Assembly: GCA_030639165.1 (NCBI GenBank)
Contig: DAOWDF010000199.1
Span: 1-5,559 of the forward strand
DNA: 5,559 nucleotides
Origin: Alphaproteobacteria bacterium
GTDB taxonomy: Bacteria > Pseudomonadota > Alphaproteobacteria > Micavibrionales > Micavibrionaceae
Reading direction: 5' to 3'
This document shows positions 1-4,986 of this stretch, in pieces (position 1 is the first letter of the stretch; each line of letters begins with the position of its first letter). The translations under genes were made by a program, and so were the position numbers. The notes under the pieces were generated by a model that saw nothing but the letters and a program-made list of their open reading frames with translations, searched no databases and was not told where the DNA came from.

Positions 1-351
1 GGAAAAATATCTGGTAAATCGCCCTTGGCTGGCGCTATTCGTTATGCCTTGAATAGATGGGCAGCGCTCACGACATATATTCATGATGGGACGGTTGAGA
101 TTGATAATAACATTGCCGAGAGAGCGATGAGACCAATTGCTTTGGGACGTAAGAATTACCTATTTGCTGGCTCTGATCGAGGCGGTGAAACCGCAGCGTC
201 TTTTTATTCCTTGATCGAAACCTGCAAACTCAATAATATTAATCCGCTAGAGTATCTGGCTGATGTATTGAACCGAATTGCTGATCATCCGATCAAAAAA
301 ATAGACCAGCTACTGCCACATAACTGGAATAACACACAAGCAGCATCGTAA
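1..351 (+). CDS. tnpC: IS66-family transposase TnpC, C-terminal fragment (5' end cut by the window)
   Basis: DDE-type transposase of the IS66 family. The frame is open from base 1 and ends at the TAA at 349-351, so about 116 residues are visible of a protein that is usually around 500. The first possible start, TTG at 25, is only an internal codon because conserved sequence (GKISGKSPLAGAIRYALNRW) runs through it. Seen: the block DGTVEIDNNIAERAMRPIAL, whose Glu (codon 118-120) matches the third catalytic acid of the family; GRKNYLFAGSDRGGE after it; and the IS66_C-type tail SLIETCKLNNINPLEYL followed by ADHPIKKIDQLLPHNW. The first two catalytic Asp residues lie outside the window. No stop or frameshift is visible, so this part looks intact. 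It appears more GC-rich than the genes in the middle of the window, as expected for a recently acquired element. Confidence 0.93.
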   Translation, partial: GKISGKSPLAGAIRYALNRWAALTTYIHDGTVEIDNNIAERAMRPIALGRKNYLFAGSDRGGETAASFYSLIETCKLNNINPLEYLADVLNRIADHPIKKIDQLLPHNWNNTQAAS

Positions 352-368
352 AAAACACCTAGACGGAC

Positions 369-384
369 TTCACCGGACGCTTAC
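369..384. repeat. IS66-family terminal inverted repeat (element end at about 384)
   Basis: Read on the - strand this is GTAAGCGTCCGGTGAA. It lies 18 bases past the transposase stop. The GTAAGCG...GGTGAA pattern is what I expect of IS66-family ends. The repeat may extend inward to about 361 (agacggac), which cannot be set without the other end. Confidence 0.75.
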
Positions 385-435
385 CTTACCAACAATATTC
401 AGTGTGATAATGTATCTTATGGGAACAGGTGAGTT

Positions 436-705
436 TTAAAACAAGTCCGAGTGAGATCCTGTACGATATAAAATAAGCTGATTTGCTTCTACATCTACAT
501 AATATATAAGTAACCAATCAGGCTCTATATGCAATTCCCAGCATGGTTGCCAATTTCCAACCAATGGATGATTTCTATATTTATCATCTAATTTGTTACC
601 GGATAATATCTTACGCAATACAGCTTCGAGCTTCAAAAAATTCTTCTGTCGTTTTTTTAATTTTTTAACATCTTTTTCAAATCTATTCTTAGTAATTATT
701 TCCAC
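436..705 (-). CDS. yafQ: YafQ-family type II toxin (ribosome-dependent mRNA endonuclease)
   Basis: Small RelE/ParE-superfamily toxin, 89 residues; E. coli YafQ, about 92, cuts mRNA on the ribosome. The C-terminal half carries the YafQ signature: HPLVGNW (46-52), ELHIEPDWLLIYY (57-69) and RTGSHSDLF (81-89). The residues corresponding to the E. coli active site (His50, His63, Asp67, Trp68, Arg83, His87, Phe91) are all present as H46, H59, D63, W64, R81, H85 and F89, so the toxin looks catalytically competent. The N-terminus is Lys-rich (KDVKKLKKRQK), typical for an RNA-binding RelE fold. The start is GTG at 705-703; an AGGAG lies 11 nt upstream (721-717) inside the antitoxin gene. The gene overlaps the antitoxin 3' end by 10 bp, so the two are translationally coupled. 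The family assignment is firm; the exact cleavage preference cannot be read from sequence. Confidence 0.93.
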   Translation of the reverse strand: MEIITKNRFEKDVKKLKKRQKNFLKLEAVLRKILSGNKLDDKYRNHPLVGNWQPCWELHIEPDWLLIYYVDVEANQLILYRTGSHSDLF

Positions 706-938
706 AGTCCCGATAACTCCTCAATACTTTGATATGAAGTACCATTTTTTTCATGTAAAGCCTCAAGTGTCTGTCTATTGGGATTTTTTCCTATTGGCTG
801 AAATGGCAAACCACCATGATTTATACATTGAGTAAGAAACATCCTCACAGCATCAGTTGTTGTTAACCCCATATCCTTAAAAAGAGCATCAGCCTGTATT
901 TTTAAATCTTCACTTATTCTCGTTTGTAATGTTGTCAT
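696..938 (-). CDS. RelB/DinJ-family antitoxin
   Basis: 80-residue antitoxin that should bind and neutralise the YafQ-type toxin encoded just downstream and repress its own operon as a dimer. The N-terminal half (TLQTRISEDLKIQADALFKD, then MGLTTTDAVRMFLTQ) is the ribbon-helix-helix DNA-binding domain of RelB/DinJ proteins. The middle carries the family motif GLPFQP...NRQTLEAL, where the toxin-binding tail begins. I chose the ATG at 938-936 because AGGGTG (950-945) lies 6 nt upstream. An in-frame GTG at 947 is part of that ribosome binding site and is unlikely to be the start. The gene ends with TAA at 698-696, inside the toxin gene. A promoter lies at 968-996. Other RelB subfamilies are possible, but the pairing with a YafQ toxin matches dinJ-yafQ. 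Confidence 0.92.
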   Translation of the reverse strand: MTTLQTRISEDLKIQADALFKDMGLTTTDAVRMFLTQCINHGGLPFQPIGKNPNRQTLEALHEKNGTSYQSIEELSGLWK

Positions 939-944
939 GTAATT

Positions 945-950
945 CACCCT
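945..950 (-). promoter_or_regulatory. Ribosome binding site fixing the antitoxin start
   Basis: AGGGTG on the - strand with a 6-nt spacer to the ATG at 938. This favours the ATG over the in-frame GTG at 947, which is inside the site. Confidence 0.7.
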
Positions 951-967
951 ATTTTATATACATGTTA

Positions 968-996
968 ATTGTGACACACCAACATAGCAATGTCAA
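968..996 (-). promoter_or_regulatory. Sigma70-like promoter of the toxin-antitoxin operon, with possible operator
   Basis: On the - strand a perfect -35 hexamer TTGACA (996-991) is followed by a 17-nt spacer and the -10 hexamer CACAAT (973-968), which matches TATAAT at four of six positions and is preceded by TGT, an extended -10 arrangement. Transcription would start near 961, giving a leader of about 22 nt before the antitoxin ATG. The spacer and -35 carry the inverted repeat ACAT-N4-ATGT (982-993), and TGACA/TGTCA half-sites occur at 972-976 and 991-995. Either could be the operator for autoregulation by the RelB/DinJ antitoxin, but neither has been matched to a known operator. Confidence 0.6.
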
Positions 997-1046
997 TACA
1001 AAACGATTACAGATGCACTGTATTTGATAATGTTAATTACGGAAAC

Positions 1047-1110
1047 GTCACGCTCAGCTATATCTGAGAGCTTATAGGGGTAAAGTGAGCGTAGCTGTCA
1101 TATGAGCTCA
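1047..1110. repeat. Cluster of overlapping hairpins and palindromes
   Basis: Seen directly: CTCAG (1053-1057) pairs with CTGAG (1064-1068) across a 6-nt loop; ACGCTCA (1050-1056) pairs with TGAGCGT (1086-1092); CAGCTA (1055-1060) pairs with TAGCTG (1092-1097). These pairings compete with one another. To the right, two 8-bp palindromes, TCATATGA (1098-1105) and TGAGCTCA (1103-1110), overlap. The cluster directly follows the stop of the helix-turn-helix frame on the - strand. There is no T-run, so it is not a clear intrinsic terminator. Confidence 0.4.
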
Positions 1111-1112
1111 AG

Positions 1113-1286
1113 CTATGTTTTCTTTAAATAATTCCCAACAGTTCTAATGGTAATATTGAGGGCTTGTGCTATTTCAGCATGTGTTAATCCTTGGTTTTTT
1201 AAATCTTTGGCACGCTCAGGTTTGGCTTTGGTATAGCCAAGCCATATTAAAGTGACAGAGTCCTCCTGTGTCAGGGTAGTTGTCAC
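1113..1286 (-). CDS. Small helix-turn-helix protein or fragment (possible mobile-element remnant)
   Basis: A frame of 57 residues from GTG (1286-1284) to TAG (1115-1113). Its second half, KAKPERAKDLKNQGLTHAEI followed by AQALNITIRTVGNYLKKT, has the pattern of a helix-turn-helix of the resolvase/transposase type: a G-L-T-x-x-E-I-A turn, then L-N-I-T-x-R-T-V as the recognition helix. The first 18 residues are not recognisable. An in-frame TAG directly precedes the GTG, and there is no good ribosome binding site, so the frame may be the 3' remnant of a larger recombinase or an IS orfA-like gene rather than an intact gene. A stem of 8 bp with one bulge (1223-1231 with 1237-1244) lies within it. 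The helix-turn-helix reading is fairly sure; that the protein is made is not. Confidence 0.4.
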   Translation of the reverse strand: MTTTLTQEDSVTLIWLGYTKAKPERAKDLKNQGLTHAEIAQALNITIRTVGNYLKKT

Positions 1287-1325
1287 CTATAGATTTTTAG
1301 CAACAACACAAATCGAAGAAATAAG

Positions 1326-1343
1326 GTGTCTACAAATTCAGGG
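1326..1343. repeat. Possible decayed end of an IS3-family element
   Basis: On the - strand the stretch reads TGCCCCTGAATTTGTAGA and continues CACC. It resembles the ends of IS2-like members of the IS3 family, which run TG, CCCC, an AT-rich stretch and AGACA. This comparison is from memory. No partner end and no recognisable orfB were found in the window, so it is a weak call. Confidence 0.25.
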
Positions 1344-1448
1344 GCACATAAATTTGAAAGCCAGATCCTTAAACCCAAAACGCTGGTCTAGAAAAATAAG
1401 AAATTGGCAGCATATTTCTTCTGTAAGCCTAAATTCTAACAAAAGCCC

Positions 1449-1461
1449 AATTGTCACAATT
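1449..1461. repeat. 13-bp palindrome at the kinase stop codon
   Basis: AATTGTCACAATT is a perfect inverted repeat (6 + 1 + 6) that overlaps the kinase stop codon at 1460-1462. The centre is too short for an RNA hairpin loop and the T-run downstream on the - strand is poor, so it is better viewed as a possible protein-binding site or element end than as a terminator. Confidence 0.4.
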
Positions 1462-4030
1462 AATCATCTAATAGTTTTTCATTTATAAAGTAAATTTTTG
1501 CATCATCGTAACCCTCTTCGATTTTTTTGACCATTTCATTGCGTGATTTAGAAGTAGCATTATGCATATCTTGTGCATCGGCGCAAATATCACGTAAAGC
1601 CATTGCTCCAACGCCACCCGATGTCCCCTTAAGAGCATGTGCTACTTCAACCCAATCATCATTTTCGCCGTCCGTACATTGATCTTTTATTTGCTTAATT
1701 TGTGATGCTCCTTGAGAAACAAACATTCCAACCATATCACGGATAAATTCCTCATCGCCCATTGATTTTTCACGTAAATTATCAAGGTTAACTGGTGGTG
1801 GCTGTGCATTATCTTCGTCTATATCATCACTAGCATTATTAAGTATTTCGCTGTCTGAGTTACAATTAAAGTTAACCCAAGGGGATAATGTTTCCTTAAA
1901 AATATTAATGTTAACAGGCTTGGATATATATGCGTTCATTCCAATATCAAGGCATTTTTTTTCATCTTCTGGCATCGCATTAGCCGTCATTGCAATTATC
2001 GGAGTGTTCTTCTTTACAGCATTAAGCGCCCGAATAGATAGAGTTGCATCATAACCGTTCATTTCAGGCATATGGCAATCCATTAATATTACATCATAAT
2101 GCCGCGATTTTATTTCTTCCAGAGCCTCTTTGCCGTTATTTGCAATATGGTAGTTTTGAATTCCTAACACTTTAAATAGTTTTTTAATAAATAGCTGATT
2201 CATCTTATGGTCTTCAGCTACTAAAATTTGAACTTTAGATATGGGGATTGCTTTATCTGCGCTTGTAATATTTGCACTTGTTTCTACTTTTCTTAATTTA
2301 GATATTGTTTCGAATTCTAGTTCGAAACAAAAAGATGACCCTGTACCTTCTTCACTAGTCACATTTAACTCACCTCCCATAATACCAACTAATTCTTTAG
2401 TAATAGCCAAGCCTAGCCCTGTGCCGCCAAATTTACGGGTTATAGAGCTATCTGCTTGTGTGAATTTATCAAAAATTTTATCTATTATGTTTTCTGGAAT
2501 ACCAATGCCAGTATCCTTAATTTCACAGCGAATAATTGCTGTGTTGGATGAGGTTTCTTTTGTATCTATAATTGCCTCTATCTGCCCTTTTTCTGTATAG
2601 CGAATAGCGTTACTTATAAGGTTAGTGACAATACGTGAGAACCTTAACTCGTCCCCTAAGACATAAAGGTTAGCTACATTTTGCTTATATAAAACGTCTA
2701 GATCCTTTTCATTTGCCATGGGGGTAACGGACTTGATCAAGTTCCTAAAACATTTAACTATATCAAAGTCCAAATGTTCTAAATCAACTTCACCAGCTTC
2801 AATTTTAGATAAGTCCAAGATATCATTAACTATTTCCAATAAATTATTAGATGATGATTCAATCATAGAAAAATATTCTAAGGTATCCTTATCCAATGAT
2901 TTCATGCCGAGTAATTGGGTAATACCAATAATACTATTAAGTGGCGTGCGTAGCTCATGTGACATATTAGCCAAAAAACCACTTTTAGCTGCATTTGCTT
3001 TTTCTGCCTCTATTTGGGATTTTTTTATGGCTGTAATATCAGTGGAATAAACTATGATTGATTTTTTGTTATTGATTAGAGTTGGCTGGATGTCTTGTAA
3101 AAAAGTTATGTTATCTACAATAACTTCTCTAGTAAACTTTTTTAAGGTATTCGACTCTAAAATTTTTACTATATATTTATCTATGTTAAAAAATAGGGGA
3201 GTATCAAATACGGCATTATAGTTAGATTTAGGAATAAATTTTTCTGCCATGCGGTTCTTATAAATAACGACACCATCTAAATTTAGCCTTATAACAGGAT
3301 GAGGGCTGTATTTAGGGATCTGGGTGATTTCTTCTTTTGCTAACTCTAGGGTTTGACGGTAACGATTACTATTTTGAATAAAACTCAATGCATCCTTGAT
3401 CTCAGATATTTCATCTTGAAACGAATAGGAGGGAATATCTATATCGCACTCACCTGATGCAAGGGCATTCATAACCTTCACCATCTTAGCTAAAGGCTTG
3501 GTGATAAATCCCATCAGGAAAACTATGGTTATGTATAGGATAAATATAATACTAATTGTGACTGCCACAGCATAAATAATTGTTTTTTTGAAATTCTCTT
3601 TTAGAATTGAATCACTAAAATAAAATGTTACATATCCAATTGTATTTATAAGCGTGTCTTCTTTTCTATTTATAGGCGCAACAATATTTATAATACTTTT
3701 TTTAGCGATCAAGGCATTAGAATCACCATAACCAACGAATAATTTATTGTTATCATCTGTAACTTGGGCATAAACAAAATGGTCGTACTCTGAAGTAATC
3801 TTAATAATGTTAGAGGCTGAATTATTGTCATACTGCCAAAGAGCATCAACAAGAGCGTCAGACTGTAAAGCAGAAATAGCCTTTATTTCTTTATAAAAAT
3901 TTTGGGTTTGAACCTGATTGTAATATAAAACAAATGCTGTAGATGTTGTTCCAAACACACTAACCACAACGGCTGCAACCATAATGGCTAGTTTATTTTG
4001 TATTCTTAAGTTAGTAAAGAGTCTAACCAT
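1460..4030 (-). CDS. Tripartite hybrid sensor histidine kinase (HAMP, PAS-like, HisKA, HATPase, REC, Hpt)
   Basis: Inner-membrane kinase of 856 residues with the complete internal phosphorelay of TorS/ArcB/BarA/EvgS-type sensors. Order seen: TM1 about 14-37; a periplasmic domain about 38-150 of unassigned family (contains ALWQYDNN at 63-70); TM2 about 151-175; HAMP about 176-222; a weak PAS-like region about 228-332; a short linker helix; HisKA with phospho-His358 in ANMSHELRTPLNSIIG; HATPase with N474 (LISNAIRYT), D506 (DTGIGIPE) and FGGTGLGLA (534-542); REC with E606-D607, phospho-Asp651 (ILMDCHMPEMNG), T682 and K704; and Hpt with His798 in AHALKGTSGG. All catalytic residues are present. 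The ATG at 4030 has AGGA 6 nt upstream (4040-4037). It lies 89 bp downstream of the binding-protein gene on the same strand, with no convincing terminator between them, so co-transcription is likely. No response regulator is encoded here; the Hpt must signal to one elsewhere. Confidence 0.96.
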   Translation of the reverse strand: MVRLFTNLRIQNKLAIMVAAVVVSVFGTTSTAFVLYYNQVQTQNFYKEIKAISALQSDALVDALWQYDNNSASNIIKITSEYDHFVYAQVTDDNNKLFVGYGDSNALIAKKSIINIVAPINRKEDTLINTIGYVTFYFSDSILKENFKKTIIYAVAVTISIIFILYITIVFLMGFITKPLAKMVKVMNALASGECDIDIPSYSFQDEISEIKDALSFIQNSNRYRQTLELAKEEITQIPKYSPHPVIRLNLDGVVIYKNRMAEKFIPKSNYNAVFDTPLFFNIDKYIVKILESNTLKKFTREVIVDNITFLQDIQPTLINNKKSIIVYSTDITAIKKSQIEAEKANAAKSGFLANMSHELRTPLNSIIGITQLLGMKSLDKDTLEYFSMIESSSNNLLEIVNDILDLSKIEAGEVDLEHLDFDIVKCFRNLIKSVTPMANEKDLDVLYKQNVANLYVLGDELRFSRIVTNLISNAIRYTEKGQIEAIIDTKETSSNTAIIRCEIKDTGIGIPENIIDKIFDKFTQADSSITRKFGGTGLGLAITKELVGIMGGELNVTSEEGTGSSFCFELEFETISKLRKVETSANITSADKAIPISKVQILVAEDHKMNQLFIKKLFKVLGIQNYHIANNGKEALEEIKSRHYDVILMDCHMPEMNGYDATLSIRALNAVKKNTPIIAMTANAMPEDEKKCLDIGMNAYISKPVNINIFKETLSPWVNFNCNSDSEILNNASDDIDEDNAQPPPVNLDNLREKSMGDEEFIRDMVGMFVSQGASQIKQIKDQCTDGENDDWVEVAHALKGTSGGVGAMALRDICADAQDMHNATSKSRNEMVKKIEEGYDDAKIYFINEKLLDD

Positions 4031-4119
4031 TATATATCCTAATGTTTTATATAGTATAAATTTTTCTTTTATGGTGATTTATGTCGTCAATGTTTAATCC
4101 TAGTAGTTTTGTGCGGCCG

Positions 4120-4908
4120 TTATTGCACAGCATATTCTTGCTTTAATTTATCTATTAATTCTTTATTTACTATCATCCAGTCATTAAATTCTTTGATAAT
4201 TTCAGGGTGTTTTGCCGTTGATAGCAAATACTGGCTTTTTGTATGTGCTAAGCCTTTGTCAAAAACAATTGTCCCTTCTTTTTCTGATTTTTTTAAATGA
4301 TACTTTACAACGGTATAATTAACATACGCACCATCTATACGTTCGGAAATTAATTGGTTTATCATAGCCTCAAAATCTCGCGTTTCCTTTAAAGCAACAT
4401 GGCCAGATTTAATTTTATCTATCCAATCCCATGGTGTAAAACCTAAAACAGTGCCTAGCACATGAATAGAGTCATTGCCTTTTCCAATATTCTCAGGCTT
4501 AACAAATACACCATCAGTATAGTCAATTACCGCATCACTATAACTTATTTTTGCATCTATTTTTAGATCATTTGCCCAATGCGGATTGGCAGGAAATTTA
4601 AAATCAATTCCACCAGATACAAGAACTCTGTGGAGACGTTTAATAGGATAGGGTTTATATTCGAATGTATAATTAGATTTTTTTGCGAATTCATTCAGTA
4701 TTCTACTAGCAAGACCCGTATATTCACGTTTATCTTTATCGTAGTAATATAAGGGGTAATATTGTTGTTCCTCAACACCTATTACGAAGTGTCTTCTATC
4801 TGAGATGTTTGTTTTTTGATATTGAACCTCTGTCGCATGCGTAGGAAAGCTCAATATAATGACCAATGATATAATACAAGGTATAAATATAATTGTGTTT
4901 AGTTTCAT
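4120..4908 (-). CDS. Periplasmic solute-binding protein, SBP_bac_3-like, probable partner of the hybrid kinase
   Basis: Secreted type II periplasmic binding protein of 262 residues. A Sec signal peptide is visible: hydrophobic core at about 6-20, with likely cleavage after THA (23-25). The fold pattern follows from residue 41: FVIGVEEQQYYPLYYYD (41-57) as the first strand and substrate loop, EYTGLASRILNEFAKKS (62-78) as helix 1, then SGGIDFKFPANPHW (98-111), DGVFVKP (132-138) at the hinge into lobe II, and DGAYVNYTVVKYHL (192-205). The Arg that amino-acid-binding members use to hold the ligand carboxylate, in a T-x-x-R context before the FS-x-P strand, is not evident here (the region reads HWANDLKIDAKISYSDA), so the ligand may not be a standard amino acid. 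The ATG at 4908 fits the signal peptide, although no strong ribosome binding site is seen. There is no ABC permease or ATPase nearby; the kinase gene follows directly. A sensory role is inferred by analogy with EvgS, BvgS and TorT/TorS. Confidence 0.88.
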   Translation of the reverse strand: MKLNTIIFIPCIISLVIILSFPTHATEVQYQKTNISDRRHFVIGVEEQQYYPLYYYDKDKREYTGLASRILNEFAKKSNYTFEYKPYPIKRLHRVLVSGGIDFKFPANPHWANDLKIDAKISYSDAVIDYTDGVFVKPENIGKGNDSIHVLGTVLGFTPWDWIDKIKSGHVALKETRDFEAMINQLISERIDGAYVNYTVVKYHLKKSEKEGTIVFDKGLAHTKSQYLLSTAKHPEIIKEFNDWMIVNKELIDKLKQEYAVQ

Positions 4909-4936
4909 TTCAAAAGTCGCTTTCTATCTTTTAAAT

Positions 4937-4950
4937 TTACTAATTAGTAA
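4937..4950. promoter_or_regulatory. Perfect 14-bp palindrome upstream of the binding-protein gene (possible operator)
   Basis: TTACTAATTAGTAA is identical on both strands. Its right edge on the + strand is 6 bp from the IS256 end, and its left edge is 28 bp upstream of the binding-protein ATG. Position and symmetry suit a dimeric regulator. The stretch is AT-rich, so chance is possible, and I found no convincing -35/-10 pair around it. Confidence 0.45.
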
Positions 4951-4955
4951 TAGTC

Positions 4956-4980
4956 GAGGCTGTCAGATAGATTGTGTAAG
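4956..4980. repeat. IS256-family terminal inverted repeat
   Basis: On the + strand the outer part reads GAGGCTGTCAGATAG, followed by ATTGTGTAAG. Ends of the pattern GG-CTGTCA...TTGTGTAAG are typical of IS256-family elements, and the repeat begins just 6 bp past the transposase stop. The exact outer base (4956 to 4958) is uncertain. Confidence 0.7.
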
Positions 4981-4986
4981 TAGCAA

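Larger units (their letters stand above)
1..384 (+). mobile_element. IS66-family insertion sequence, 3' part only (left part outside the window)
   Basis: The left edge of the window lies inside an IS66-family element. Seen: the C-terminal part of its DDE transposase (1-351), then 17 bp of spacer and an end sequence at 369-384 that reads GTAAGCGTCCGGTGAA on the - strand. IS66-family elements characteristically have ends beginning GTAA and duplicate 8 bp of target. The 8 bases outside the end here are cttaccaa (385-392), and the matching copy would lie upstream of the window. The accessory genes tnpA and tnpB, if present, would also lie upstream. The element lies tail to tail with the toxin-antitoxin operon, its end 51 bp from the toxin stop codon. 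Confidence 0.85.
939..1459. other. Gene-poor, repeat-rich spacer between the antitoxin and kinase genes
   Basis: About 520 bp with no long coding frame on either strand. It contains the toxin-antitoxin promoter at the left, a hairpin cluster around 1047-1110, a 57-residue helix-turn-helix frame on the - strand (1113-1286), an IS-end-like sequence near 1326-1343, and a bracketing 12-bp inverted repeat. The hexamer GTGACA or its complement occurs four times (971-976, 1252-1257, 1281-1286, 1452-1457) in the orientation order forward, forward, reverse, reverse. The whole reads like debris of one or more decayed mobile elements. Confidence 0.5.
965..1463. repeat. 12-bp perfect inverted repeat bracketing the spacer (965-976 and 1452-1463)
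   Basis: TTAATTGTGACA on the + strand at 965-976 recurs as its reverse complement at 1452-1463. The left copy contains the antitoxin -10 hexamer and the right copy contains the kinase stop codon (1460-1462). If TGTGACA is the end of an element, TTAAT lies outside it on both sides as a possible target duplication. About one 12-bp inverted pair is expected by chance in a window of this length, so this is suggestive only. Confidence 0.35.

Noticed and set aside
593..835. Open frame of 80 codons on the + strand
   Set aside because: It lies antisense to the toxin and antitoxin genes, which have strong family matches; its translation is Phe/Ser-rich without recognisable motifs.
965..995. CRP-type binding site (TGTGA...TCACA)
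   Set aside because: TGTGA is present, but the second half-site at the required 6-bp spacing is missing.
1449..1461. Intrinsic terminator for the kinase operon
   Set aside because: The palindrome AATTGTCACAATT has a one-base centre and no proper U-run, so it would not fold into a terminator hairpin.
1252..1488. Open frame of 78 codons on the + strand
   Set aside because: It starts at a weak GTG without a ribosome binding site and overlaps the helix-turn-helix frame and the kinase 3' end. Its only interest is possible IS3-like remnant sequence, reported as a finding instead.
2241..3050. Two open frames on the + strand (2241-2600 and 2718-3050)
   Set aside because: Both are antisense to the conserved HATPase and HisKA regions of the kinase and are shadows of its codon usage.
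4031..4119. Separate promoter for the kinase (TATACT/TATAAA-like words, TTGACG)
   Set aside because: The AT-rich gap holds -10-like words, but none is correctly spaced from a -35-like hexamer; an internal promoter cannot be claimed.
4109..4300. Open frame of 63 codons on the + strand
   Set aside because: It is antisense to the C-terminus of the binding-protein gene, with no motif or ribosome binding site.
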